A stretch of 64,000 nucleotides of DNA from an uncultured Eubacteriales bacterium (GCA_900540185.1 UQFH01000007.1:1-64000); one strand, 5' to 3'. Positions 43,397-51,255 are shown, numbered from the stretch's first letter. Numbers and translations: made by a program. Notes: generated from the letters alone by a model not told the origin.

Positions 43397-43918
43397 TTAT
43401 CTCTCCACTTTCAAAAAATCTTCCTTTGTTATTCTATACATTAGCATTTTTATTTTCTCTCCCGTGAAAGAGTCTGTTTCGATTGTGTCGGAATTAGCTT
43501 CGTGTCTATATCCGATTTGCTCCAATATTTTTTGGCTATATTTATTGCGCTCAAAACATCCTGCGGTGATTGCCTCAAATGCATAATTTTCGAAAATGTA
43601 CTCAAGGGCAAGGAGCATTCCGTTTTTGCCGTAGCCCATATTTCTATACTCAGGAAAAATCCAAACTGCAAGGTCCGGGTCAATCTCGTCGGGGCTTAGT
43701 CTTAACACACCGACTTTTTCATTTGTTTTTATGTCGCGCACGGTCACCCAAAATTTAAATCTCTCAATGGCGATTTTAGAAAACTCCGAAAGGCTGTCGT
43801 CAAATTTGTAGTTGTAGCCTTTTTGAGTGTCGTGGTCTTGCCAACATCTGTAAAAATCCGGCGCATCGTCCGGCGTGTACGGCACAAGAGCAATTGTGTC
43901 ATTTTTTATTAGATACAT
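43397..43918 (-). CDS. GNAT acetyltransferase
   Basis: A 173-residue GNAT enzyme: FPEYRNMGYGKNGMLLALEYI is the acetyl-CoA binding loop, and CFERNKYSQKILEQIGYRHE the late motif. The first 40 residues (ALVPYTPDDAPDFYRCW) fit the RimJ/RimL-like group. GAAGGAG precedes the ATG. It lies 10 bases after the methyltransferase gene and is probably in one operon with it. Confidence 0.85.
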   Translation of the reverse strand: MYLIKNDTIALVPYTPDDAPDFYRCWQDHDTQKGYNYKFDDSLSEFSKIAIERFKFWVTVRDIKTNEKVGVLRLSPDEIDPDLAVWIFPEYRNMGYGKNGMLLALEYIFENYAFEAITAGCFERNKYSQKILEQIGYRHEANSDTIETDSFTGEKIKMLMYRITKEDFLKVER

Positions 43919-43928
43919 CTTTTCTCCT

Positions 43929-44549
43929 TCAATTCTTTTTTATAACTATAACTCCGGAGCAAAAAGAGATTTTTTGAAATTCCAAACTCGGAAAAGCTCT
44001 TTTCATTTTGTCAATTATAAAATATATTTCGTCGTAATCCCAAGAGTCGTGAAAATCAGTTTTGCATTTTTCAAGTTCATTTTCATTTTCAAACATAACG
44101 TCGCCGATAATAATTTTGCCGCCGTCATTTAATCGCAGAACGAGCTTATTTAAAAAATTTATTTTTGCATCGTCATCGAGATGGTGCAGGGAATAGGTTG
44201 CGACGATAAAGTCGTATTGTTCTTTTTCCAATTCTTTATTTAAGCCATGTGAAAAATCTCCTACAAAAAGTTTAGCATTCGGCATTTTTTCTTTTGCAAT
44301 TTTAACCATTGTTCCCGAAAAGTCTTGACCGTAGATTGTGCAGCCATTTTCGTAGAGCTTTTTTGTGAGAACTCCGGTACCAAATCCAATGTCGAGAACA
44401 GTCGGTTTATTTTTTTCTGAAACAATCGCGAGAATTTTCGAAAGAACACTTTTGTATCCGGCAAACGGATATGAATTTTCATTGTTTGAAATTTCGACAT
44501 CGATGTCGTATTCATCTGCCCACATGTCGAATCCTTTTTTATCAAGCAT
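43929..44549 (-). CDS. SAM-dependent methyltransferase
   Basis: A 206-residue class I methyltransferase. Motif I reads VLDIGFGTGVLTKKL; later motifs are IYGQDFSGTM and YDFIVATYSLHHLDDD, then GGKIIIGDVMFE. It is similar to YrrT/UbiE-like small-molecule methylases. The opening MLDKKGFDMWADEYD is shared by many Firmicutes homologues. AAAAAGGAG lies ahead of the ATG. Substrate unknown. Confidence 0.88.
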   Translation of the reverse strand: MLDKKGFDMWADEYDIDVEISNNENSYPFAGYKSVLSKILAIVSEKNKPTVLDIGFGTGVLTKKLYENGCTIYGQDFSGTMVKIAKEKMPNAKLFVGDFSHGLNKELEKEQYDFIVATYSLHHLDDDAKINFLNKLVLRLNDGGKIIIGDVMFENENELEKCKTDFHDSWDYDEIYFIIDKMKRAFPSLEFQKISFCSGVIVIKKN

Positions 44550-44959
44550 ATTTTCTCCTTTTTATAAGATATATTTTTCTTTTTTCTCTTGCGGCGATAC
44601 GGTTTTCTCCGCACCCAATGACGAAATCAAAGATTTCTGTTTCGTGCGTCGGAAAAACTGGTCGCCGTTACGTTCTGTGTACACAACACCAAACAATCAA
44701 TAAGAATCTTACAACCCCCGCCGTATTTGCAAGGAATTTTCGATGAGAAACGGTTAGATGAAAGATTTTAGGAGCGAGACGTACAATACATCTATAGCCA
44801 TAAGATATTTCATCCAAACTCAACCATAACCTAAATTTACGATGATATTTTGATGAGATGCGACGTAAACTCAGTTTTTGATTGCGCAGGTGTGCTCATT
44901 TGCACTCCGAGCAATCAAATAATTGAAGTTTGCAAGCAGATCGCAAAATAGCGCGCAAA
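44550..44959. repeat. 410-base gap with a family B hairpin and a second nested hairpin
   Basis: No gene. Bases 44592-44667 repeat the nested hairpin of 41214-41289: outer CGGCGA/TCGCCG, inner GAAATC/GATTTC, with changed but still paired middle stems. Bases 44878-44918 form TTGATTGC/GCAATCAA around GTGC/GCAC and are related to the hairpin at 370-410. The rest shows nothing recognisable. Confidence 0.65.
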
Positions 44960-45712
44960 TTACTGCAAATTAGACAGTAAGTATCTTTCTTTTCCAACCG
45001 TCTTCTTCCCATATTCAATCGCCCCTACCGGACATTTCGAAATGCAGGCGCAGCAATGTGTGCAGTCGCCGTTCCATACCGGGTGACCGTCTTTGTAGGA
45101 GATGTTATTTAATACACACACTTGCGCGCAAAAGCCGCACTTGATACATTTGTCGGTGTAGTAAAATTTTTTGTCCTTTGTGATAAATTTGAAGAAAAAG
45201 CTGTTCACTAGACCGGACTCAACTTTTCCAATCAAGTTCACCTGTTTTTCAGGAATTTCTTTTCCGCTTTTAATATATTCGCCCGCCTTTAAGATTTCGG
45301 CTTTTGCCGCTTCGACAATTTTTCGATTGGTTTCGTTGGAATCCAATTCAAAAAGCATCAGATAATTTTCGGGCATTTTTATCCCGTAGAGACCCTTGAA
45401 GTTGAGTCCAAGTTTTTCGGTGTTCGCCTTTATATATTTTATGGCATTTCCGAACGAGTCGCCGTAGTTCATGACGACATAGATGTCGCGTGTTCCCTTA
45501 AATTCGCATTTTTGCAAATACTCCGACAAAAATCTCGGCACGCGCCAGCTGTATGTCGGGCAAACGAGTACAAAAGGTTTTTCAGATTCAAAAGTTTGTT
45601 TTTCACGATTTTTGATGAAGTGAAAGAGGTCGACCGCATCGTCCACCAAAATTTTTCTTAAATTATTCGCAATATATTCGCTGTTTTCGGTTCCTGAAAA
45701 ATATAAAATCAT
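44960..45712 (-). CDS. EFR1-type flavodoxin-ferredoxin fusion protein
   Basis: A 250-residue protein. The N-terminal flavodoxin-like half begins MILYFSGTENSEYIAN (FMN phosphate loop) and includes CPTYSWRVPRFL. The C-terminal has two 4Fe-4S clusters: CIKCGFCAQVC and CTHCCACISKCP. EFR1-type proteins carry electrons in anaerobes; the partner is unknown. AAGGAG lies ahead. It stands alone between a repeat-rich gap and a remnant gene. Confidence 0.88.
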   Translation of the reverse strand: MILYFSGTENSEYIANNLRKILVDDAVDLFHFIKNREKQTFESEKPFVLVCPTYSWRVPRFLSEYLQKCEFKGTRDIYVVMNYGDSFGNAIKYIKANTEKLGLNFKGLYGIKMPENYLMLFELDSNETNRKIVEAAKAEILKAGEYIKSGKEIPEKQVNLIGKVESGLVNSFFFKFITKDKKFYYTDKCIKCGFCAQVCVLNNISYKDGHPVWNGDCTHCCACISKCPVGAIEYGKKTVGKERYLLSNLQ

Positions 45713-45868
45713 AATGAACTCCTTAAATTTATTCTTTTATATTATATACCCATTTTTTGAAAGTGAACGTTGACTGTGAGTGCCACGAGTCGCTAAAGAA
45801 TGCGCATTCACATTGACTTTTTCACTGTTATCTGTCATACTATATTCAGATAATAAATTTTGGGTGGT

Positions 45869-46167
45869 ATGAGGGGTATATTGAACATATTTTTAAAAAT
45901 CAGTATTGTAATTTTATTCGGTGTCATTGCTGCAAAGATAGCTCGGCACTCAGCGAATCGAACTTGCCGATGTTCGGCGGTTTTTTAAGAACGGTTCTCG
46001 AAAACAACAGACCGTTCAACAAAGTCGTCTTCTCGGTTGTGAAAGACGAAGAGGTTCTAAATGACGCAATCGCCGCAGTCGAAGACATACTCGGCGACAT
46101 GAGTAAACCGGGAGTCGGGCTGATGTTTGTGATGCCGGTTGACAGAGTAGTGGGCTGGACAAAATAA
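45869..46167 (+). pseudogene. Frameshifted PII-like regulator remnant
   Basis: The C-terminal stretch FNKVVFSVVKDEEVLNDAI, then DMSKPGVGLMFVMPVDRVVGW resembles the end of P-II-like signalling proteins (typical ending GTGIxFVLPVDRVxG). Its frame has no upstream start codon of its own apart from an internal TTG at 45964. The start at 45869 (MRGILNIFLK) is in another frame, which ends soon after. The arrangement suggests a frameshift and loss of the N-terminal half. A terminator follows. It could instead be a short unrelated ORF. Confidence 0.45.
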
Positions 46168-46182
46168 ATATGTAAAAAAATA

Positions 46183-46209
46183 AGCTCTCACGCGGTGTGG
46201 GAGCTTTTT
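46183..46209. terminator. Terminator between convergent genes
   Basis: AGCTC-TCA and TG-GGGAGCT arms followed by T bases on the plus strand and preceded by A bases. It lies between the PII-like remnant and the lipoprotein gene. Confidence 0.75.
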
Positions 46210-46219
46210 GTGTGCAAAA

Positions 46220-46951
46220 CTATTTTCCAAAATTTACTTCGAACAGTTCTTCAATGCTGTCGTAGTTGTCGTTGTAGATTGTCTTTAATTCATTATTAAA
46301 TTCGCCGTTTGAGTCGATTGCAATTTCCTTTTTCATCGGGTCGAGCTCGTATTTAAATGCGAAAATATTTTTCAGGTAATTTATATCAAAGTAAAGAGCG
46401 CCGTCAATAATTTTGGCTTCGCCCGGATAATGTTTTTTGTATTGAACTTTCGAAAAATCTTCGCCGGACAACACGGCATAATAACTAATATTGTAAATCT
46501 GATTGTAAGTCATATAAAAATCCTGCGATTCAGGAAATGCCCCGTAGAGAATTTCGTCGCCGCTGATTTTCTTTGTATAGTCCGTGATGAAGTCCAGCGC
46601 CTTGTCCGCCTTGTATTTGCCTTCTTTCCAAAACTTTACATATGCTTTGTTGAGCTCGTCAATATTAAAAAGCCTTCCGTCGGGTGAGTGCACCGTTCCA
46701 TACTCATTGCCGTCAATCGTGATTTTGTAATCACCTTCCGGATTCATTTCTTCTTTAACCTCTTCCGGCTCTTTTTCATCTTTTTGTTCGTCCATATCTT
46801 TTTTATCTTCATTTTCGGCGACGTCATTTTTTTGTTCATCGGTTGCCGCCGTGTCTTCTACTTTGTTTTCGTTAGTTTTTTCGTAGCCCGGGTTTTTGCA
46901 TGATACAAAAAGCAGCGAAAAAACAATCAGTATTATAATAGATTTTTTCAT
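46220..46951 (-). CDS. Lipoprotein with acidic linker and stalk-like C-terminal domain
   Basis: A 243-residue protein with lipobox LFVSC (Cys18), a long low-complexity Glu/Lys/Asp linker (about 25-68), and a globular domain starting YKITIDGNEY. The linker suggests a wall-spanning spacer. The end (KIIDGALYFDINYLKNIFAF, then DPMKKEIAI) hints at a copper-amine-oxidase-N-like stalk domain, but this is weak. TAGGAGG precedes the ATG. Nine bases after the next upstream gene. Confidence 0.75.
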   Translation of the reverse strand: MKKSIIILIVFSLLFVSCKNPGYEKTNENKVEDTAATDEQKNDVAENEDKKDMDEQKDEKEPEEVKEEMNPEGDYKITIDGNEYGTVHSPDGRLFNIDELNKAYVKFWKEGKYKADKALDFITDYTKKISGDEILYGAFPESQDFYMTYNQIYNISYYAVLSGEDFSKVQYKKHYPGEAKIIDGALYFDINYLKNIFAFKYELDPMKKEIAIDSNGEFNNELKTIYNDNYDSIEELFEVNFGK

Positions 46952-46960
46952 ATAGACCTC

Positions 46961-47380
46961 CTAATCGATTCGGTTAAAACTTTTGCCAAGCAAATTTTCG
47001 AGCATATTTTTATTCTTATTTGCCATAGCGCCGGAGAACGGAACTTCGTAAAGCAACTTCTTGCCGAGGTGAAATAATGTAATTATAGCTTTTCTTGATT
47101 TTAAATCAACATTAAATTCACCGACTTCATTCCATGGCATTAGCTCGAAATTACCTTTCAAAGTATTTGATATCTCCTTTTCATTTATACCCTTTTCGTT
47201 GAAATATAAAATAAAAGACCTCGCACTGTCCATGGTGTAATACAATTTGCTTAAAATGGGCTTGAACAAACAGGTCTTGACGTCGTTATTTTTTAGCGCA
47301 AACAGATAATTTTCATCGTCATTAAAATTGTCCTTGACCTTTTCGGCGACTTCGTTTGCAGTGTTCATTAATAAACCCAT
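46961..47380 (-). CDS. Hypothetical protein, possible bacterial PH-like fold
   Basis: A 139-residue soluble protein. The centre SFILYFNEKGINEKEI and WNEVGEFNVDLKSRKAIITL alternate beta-rich stretches as in bacterial PH-domain proteins; the identification is tentative. A strong ribosome site (AAGGAGGATTATT) precedes the ATG. It lies 11 bases after the XRE regulator gene and is probably in the operon 47960 to 46220. Confidence 0.65.
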   Translation of the reverse strand: MGLLMNTANEVAEKVKDNFNDDENYLFALKNNDVKTCLFKPILSKLYYTMDSARSFILYFNEKGINEKEISNTLKGNFELMPWNEVGEFNVDLKSRKAIITLFHLGKKLLYEVPFSGAMANKNKNMLENLLGKSFNRID

Positions 47381-47391
47381 AATAATCCTCC

Positions 47392-47595
47392 TTATTTAAA
47401 AATAAAAACTTCCGTTATATCTCTCCCCAGAACCTTGCAAATCTTGTAGGCGGTCTCGAGGGTCGGGCTGATTGTGCCGGCTTCATAAGCCATGATGGAC
47501 CTGCGCTTCAAATCCACCGCTTGAGCGAGTTTGTGCTGAGAAAGTCCGAGCTCTTTTCGAAATTCAGCAATTCTGTTTTCAATCACAACATCCAT
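47392..47595 (-). CDS. XRE-family transcriptional regulator
   Basis: A 67-residue Cro/CI-type helix-turn-helix protein: RIAEFRKELGLSQHKLAQAV and RRSIMAYEAGTISPTLETAYKI, ending in a hydrophobic strand (DITEVFIFK). Such minimal regulators paired with a small membrane protein are common in Firmicutes. It probably represses its own operon through the repeated sites at 47992-48032. It lies 23 bases after the membrane protein gene. Confidence 0.92.
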   Translation of the reverse strand: MDVVIENRIAEFRKELGLSQHKLAQAVDLKRRSIMAYEAGTISPTLETAYKICKVLGRDITEVFIFK

Positions 47596-47618
47596 ATCAA
47601 CAACCCCTTCAAATAAAT

Positions 47619-47960
47619 TTATTTTGCATCTCTTAATTTTAATCTTTCTATAAAAATCTCATTCACAAATACACTCAAAAGCGCATACAATTTAAATATT
47701 GTATAACTCAAATTCTCCGTTGTATCAACGCCCACAATTCCGGACTGAAGCATTCCGAGTGCGATTATAATGAAACCCGAAACCAAAGAAGCCAAGACAA
47801 ATGAAGAAACGGTGTGTTTAAGCTTTTTGTTTTTTAAAAGCTCGATTAAAATAAAAACCAAAACGAAAATTCCCACAACGATCGGCAGATAACTCGGCAC
47901 TTCCACAAAAAACATAAGCACAAGTAAAATATAATAAAAAAATGCAGCAGCGTAAAACAT
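47619..47960 (-). CDS. Small four-helix membrane protein (XRE partner)
   Basis: A 113-residue protein with four hydrophobic segments (about 4-20, 24-40, 52-72 and 86-102), similar in layout to DUF2178/DUF3796-type proteins encoded next to XRE regulators. The function is unknown; a membrane signal input to the regulator is possible. AAGGTGAAAT precedes the ATG. First gene of the operon behind the promoter at 48026-48054. Confidence 0.72.
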   Translation of the reverse strand: MFYAAAFFYYILLVLMFFVEVPSYLPIVVGIFVLVFILIELLKNKKLKHTVSSFVLASLVSGFIIIALGMLQSGIVGVDTTENLSYTIFKLYALLSVFVNEIFIERLKLRDAK

Positions 47961-47991
47961 ATTTCACCTTCATTAAAAATTCATTCATCAA

Positions 47992-48032
47992 ATGTTACAT
48001 TTATAGTACATGCGATGTTACATTTATAGTAC
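47992..48032 (-). promoter_or_regulatory. Two direct-repeat operator sites
   Basis: ATGTTACATTTATAGTAC occurs at 47992-48009 and again, identically, at 48015-48032. The start-to-start distance is 23 bases, about two helical turns. The second copy covers the -10 element of the XRE-operon promoter, so binding should repress. The likely binder is the XRE regulator at 47392-47595. Confidence 0.7.
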
Positions 48033-48054
48033 CATAAGTGAAATCCGGTGTCAA
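48026..48054 (-). promoter_or_regulatory. Promoter of the XRE operon
   Basis: On the minus strand: TTGACA (48054-48049), a 17-base spacer, and TACTAT (48031-48026). It lies 65 bases ahead of the membrane protein gene. Confidence 0.75.
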
Positions 48055-48064
48055 TAGTTTTAAT

Positions 48065-48096
48065 AAAAAAGCGACTTAAAAATTTTAAGCCACTTT
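48065..48096 (-). terminator. Terminator of the 48339-49166 gene
   Basis: AAGTGGCTTAAA and TTTAAGTCGCTT pair on the minus strand through two G-U wobbles, followed by six T bases. Confidence 0.6.
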
Positions 48097-48220
48097 AGAT
48101 TTTGTTCATTATTAAAAACAAACGCAATTTTTAGATTTTATTCATTAAAAACAAATGCAATTTTTAAAATTTTAAGAAATCGAGTTTATAATAAAAGCAC
48201 GAATTGAAACGAAATTGTTG

Positions 48221-48251
48221 CGGGTGGGGCATTATGCGCCACCCGATTTTT
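48221..48251 (+). terminator. Strong hairpin, terminator-like on the plus strand
   Basis: CGGGTGG (48221-48227) and CCACCCG (48239-48245) with inner GCAT/ATGC, followed by ATTTTTAG on the plus strand. No plus-strand gene precedes it, so a small RNA ending here is possible. A TATAAT-like element lies near 48188. Confidence 0.45.
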
Positions 48252-48338
48252 AGTTAACTGCATTTTTACTTACTCAACTTTACTAAGCTCAATTCTATTT
48301 CAGAAAATTTCCATTTTGAAAATAATTCAAATTAGCAT

Positions 48339-49166
48339 TTATTTTCTATATTCATACTCTTCAAAATTCTTTTTCATCAGGCGTTTCCACTCATCCAGCA
48401 CATCCGCCAAGCCTGATATATCCATCTCTTCTTCAAGTACAAGGTTTTCTTTGCCTTCTTTGATTACAGTTATGAATTTTTTTTGAATCTCCTTGGTTCT
48501 CTCTAGAAGAGCATCTTCTCCAAGTAGTTCAAACATAGCTATCGAGTCAAGTATGGCTGCTCTGAATAGTGTATTCATAGACTCTCTGAGCTCCAACCGG
48601 GTAATTTCTTTTTTTGAAAAACTATTTATATCTTCTTTAAGCGAGTTAAGATTTTTTATTGATGAAAACAAAATTTCTTTCAAGTCCAATTTTTTTGCGG
48701 ATATTTTTTCAATATGTGCAAGATGAGTCTCTTCATCAAGCCGCTCCTTTAGCTCCTCGGCGGTCCAAGTGAATCTGTCAGGCTCATCGCTTTCTTCATA
48801 TTTATTGTTTATAAAATTAAAAAACTCGTTTTTATACTCAAGAAAGATAATCGCATGCTTATTGCCTTTAGAAATATTGACACCAAGCATATAGTTTTCG
48901 TCCGATTCTTTCAGTATTTTAAGCACATCATCTTTAATGTGCTTCTCTTCAACAAACTCGCAGCCAATGCTATTTAAGTAGATATCAAATATTTCCTTTG
49001 ACTGCAGCATAGGACCTACTAAGTAAGTGCATCCATCTTTAAGTAAGATATAAGGCAAGTTAATCGCCTTTGCAATCATGTAATCTTCAGTGTCAATGCC
49101 TTTTAAATACAAAAGATTTGCAATGGATGCGTAAGAGCAGGACGAATTAAAGTGCATGTATTTCAT
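48339..49166 (-). CDS. Papain-like/C39-type cysteine peptidase-fold protein
   Basis: A 275-residue cytosolic protein. The N-terminal MKYMHFNSSCSYASIANLLY places a Cys at the start of a helix as in C39/BtrH-like proteins; KHAIIFLEYKNEFFNFINN supplies the expected His and a following Asn. The C-terminal 130 residues are helical. It could be a peptidase or an acyltransferase-like enzyme. The ATG at 49166 has AAAAGGAG ahead; a start at 49214 would overlap the next gene and has none. Confidence 0.65.
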   Translation of the reverse strand: MKYMHFNSSCSYASIANLLYLKGIDTEDYMIAKAINLPYILLKDGCTYLVGPMLQSKEIFDIYLNSIGCEFVEEKHIKDDVLKILKESDENYMLGVNISKGNKHAIIFLEYKNEFFNFINNKYEESDEPDRFTWTAEELKERLDEETHLAHIEKISAKKLDLKEILFSSIKNLNSLKEDINSFSKKEITRLELRESMNTLFRAAILDSIAMFELLGEDALLERTKEIQKKFITVIKEGKENLVLEEEMDISGLADVLDEWKRLMKKNFEEYEYRK

Positions 49167-49183
49167 AATGTCTCCTTTTCTAA

Positions 49184-49693
49184 TTAATCCAAATACTTCA
49201 GTATTTCTTTCCACTCATTCACTAAATCATCGAGTCTATATCTCGCATTTGCGGGACTTGTCGATGGCAGCTTCACGCCTTCGAGTCCTAGATTCTTCTC
49301 GTGATACTTTTTATAATATTTATACGAAGTGCCTCCATTTAGAAATACTTCTTTAATATCTGCGCTTTCAATAATTTTGCTTAAATCCGATGCCACTACA
49401 TTTTTTATGCTTGCATCGCTCGAGCCGATTATATCGCATTGATAGATGGAGTCATAGAGCGCAATTTTGTGCCTCGCTAAAAAGTCTTTGCGCTCATCAA
49501 TATCATCACTTAACTCTTCTTTAAACAGAACTTCCATAACGCGCCAAAATCTGTTTTGCGGATGACCGTAAAAGAAGCCGTATTCACGAGTCTTGACTGA
49601 TGGAAATGAGCCAAGAATCAAAATTTTTGAATCCTTTGTAAAGCATGGTTCAAGCGGATGAATTATGGTTTTGTAATTGTCTTTTTTATGCAA
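49184..49693 (-). CDS. DNA-deoxyinosine glycosylase (uracil-DNA glycosylase superfamily)
   Basis: A 169-residue base-excision repair enzyme of the UDG fold: KILILGSFPSVKTREYGFFY and GHPQNRFWRVMEVLF are motif 1 of the hypoxanthine-DNA glycosylase group, and LPSTSPANARY is motif 2 (family form LPSTSPANA). It removes deaminated adenine. The ribosome site is weak. It is the last gene of a minus-strand pair. Confidence 0.88.
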   Translation of the reverse strand: MHKKDNYKTIIHPLEPCFTKDSKILILGSFPSVKTREYGFFYGHPQNRFWRVMEVLFKEELSDDIDERKDFLARHKIALYDSIYQCDIIGSSDASIKNVVASDLSKIIESADIKEVFLNGGTSYKYYKKYHEKNLGLEGVKLPSTSPANARYRLDDLVNEWKEILKYLD

Positions 49694-49744
49694 AAAATCA
49701 CATCCAATTCTAATATATATAATTTATTAATATGTTTTAAATTA

Positions 49745-50578
49745 TCAGCGAACCAAATTCACAATAACTAGTTCCGGTCTATTAAAAATCCTCGGCACCC
49801 TCGTCGACTCTCGGGCAAGACCGCGGCTCACAATCATCTGTCCGTTCGGGAAGTCGTATTTGCCGCCGGCGTATTTCGGGAGCCAACCTTCATCGGGAGC
49901 GTACACACCGTTTAGAAAAAGCGGAAGTCTCCATTGACCGCCGTGCGCATGACCGCAAAGCACGAGATCGAAGCCGTATTTTAGATAGCTCTCAATATAA
50001 GAAGGGCGGTGGGCGAGAAGGATTCTAAATAAGTTGTCGTCTTTTTCTCTTTGAATTTTGTCAAGCTCCGAATAAAAATCGCCGCTTTTTCCGGTGAAGC
50101 GCTCCTTGTCGGGGTCGTTAATTCCGCTCAAGCTGATTTTTTGATTTCCAATCTCGACGTTCACACTTTCTCCGTCAAGCACAGAAATATTGTTTCTTTT
50201 TAGCCAAGAAATCATTTCGTCGGATTGGCGGCTCCAATATTCATGGTTTCCGGTCACATAGTAGCACGGATATTTAGGTGCAACTGCTTTTAGAAATATT
50301 TTTGTGTTTGTGTCGGGAATAATGTCATCAAAAATATCTCCGCCCAAAAGAATTATGTCCGGTTTTTCTTTGTTCACCGCATCGATGAGCGTCTTTTGAT
50401 TTTCGCCGTATTTGCAGGAGTGCAGATCCGTAACGAGTGCAATGCGAACGGGGGAGTCGATTTTATCAGATTCAATTTTATATCTCACAATTTTCAGCCG
50501 CACGTCAAATGCGGATAGCACGAGGACTAATAAGATGAGAAGGGCGGCGATTAATTTGTATTTTTTCTTTATTTTCAT
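49745..50578 (-). CDS. Membrane-anchored metallophosphoesterase
   Basis: A 277-residue protein. Residues 1-22 form an N-terminal membrane anchor. The calcineurin-like motifs are complete: LVTDLHSC (DxH), LLGGDIFDD (GDxxD), VTGNHEYWS (GNHE), LLAHRP and LCGHAHGGQWRLP (GHxH). It resembles YkuE/YpbG phosphodiesterases. The start at 50578 follows CGGAGCAATAT; upstream in-frame starts run into the repeat at 50592. Confidence 0.9.
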   Translation of the reverse strand: MKIKKKYKLIAALLILLVLVLSAFDVRLKIVRYKIESDKIDSPVRIALVTDLHSCKYGENQKTLIDAVNKEKPDIILLGGDIFDDIIPDTNTKIFLKAVAPKYPCYYVTGNHEYWSRQSDEMISWLKRNNISVLDGESVNVEIGNQKISLSGINDPDKERFTGKSGDFYSELDKIQREKDDNLFRILLAHRPSYIESYLKYGFDLVLCGHAHGGQWRLPLFLNGVYAPDEGWLPKYAGGKYDFPNGQMIVSRGLARESTRVPRIFNRPELVIVNLVR

Positions 50579-50591
50579 ATATTGCTCCGAT

Positions 50592-50704
50592 TCTATTTCA
50601 GAATATTTCCATAGTGGAACTATTTCTAAATAGATTATATCAAAAAAATACAAGCAATTCTATTTCAGAATATTTCGACAACGGAACTATTTCTAAATAG
50701 GATT
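50592..50704. repeat. Two imperfect hairpin repeats of about 45 bases
   Basis: TTCTATTTCAGAATATTTCC and GGAACTATTTCTAAATAG occur at about 50591-50633; the second copy (about 50661-50700) differs mainly in the spacer between the arms. Each copy has CTATTT/AAATAG ends and can fold. A related half-copy lies near 48297. They flank the promoter region of the phosphoesterase gene. Confidence 0.65.
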
Positions 50705-50712
50705 GCTTGCAA

Positions 50713-51192
50713 TTAAAACAGCGTTAATAAATATCCGTCAATTGCGGCAATGGCGGTATACATAATTGTTGCTCTAAGGAAAGAGTCGATGTGTTTTCGC
50801 GGGTTTTGATAGAGTTCCTTTTGGGGAATTTTTGAGAATCGGATTCGCTTTGCATTTCTCCACCAAATAAGGTCTATAAAAACTAGGTCGAATATGTTTA
50901 ACGCTTGCCCGAGTATGAAAATGTTTAAAAAGTTGTGTGCGAAAATTCTGCCGCGAATGAAAAAGCCCATTATAAAGAAGAGCACCAGAAAGAGCACGAG
51001 GTTTGAAAAAAACGTGACGTATACGTTTCGCTCTTTGAATTTTCCGTTGTATTCGTCGATTTCTCTTATTCGTTTTTGCACTTCGTTCGGATATGAATAG
51101 TAGCTCCTCAAATTCTTTTCGTCAGTGCCGGTGCCGAGATAGCACAGTATAAAAAACAATGTACATAAAATTATTATTTCTAAATATAGCAT
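50713..51192 (-). CDS. Hypothetical four-helix membrane protein
   Basis: A 159-residue protein with four hydrophobic segments (about 3-20, 60-80, 86-108 and 140-157). FDLVFIDLIWWRNAKRIRF and HIDSFLRATIMY are conserved-looking stretches of a family I cannot name. AAAAAGGAG lies ahead of the ATG with unusual 9-10 base spacing. Single gene. Confidence 0.65.
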   Translation of the reverse strand: MLYLEIIILCTLFFILCYLGTGTDEKNLRSYYSYPNEVQKRIREIDEYNGKFKERNVYVTFFSNLVLFLVLFFIMGFFIRGRIFAHNFLNIFILGQALNIFDLVFIDLIWWRNAKRIRFSKIPQKELYQNPRKHIDSFLRATIMYTAIAAIDGYLLTLF

Positions 51193-51255
51193 CGTAGTTT
51201 GCTCCTTTTTTATAATTATAACACAAGCTGAGATTTTGTTTTAAAATTTTTGCAC

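Larger units (their letters stand above)
47961..48338. other. 378-base control region upstream of the XRE operon
   Basis: No gene. It holds the XRE promoter and operators (47992-48054), a G-U tolerant terminator for the upstream gene (48065-48096), two copies of a roughly 25-base direct repeat (about 48112-48135 and 48140-48165, sharing CATT-AAAACAAA-GCAATTTTTA), and a strong palindromic hairpin at 48221-48251. Near 48297 it has a fragment similar to the repeats at 50592 and 50659. Confidence 0.6.
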
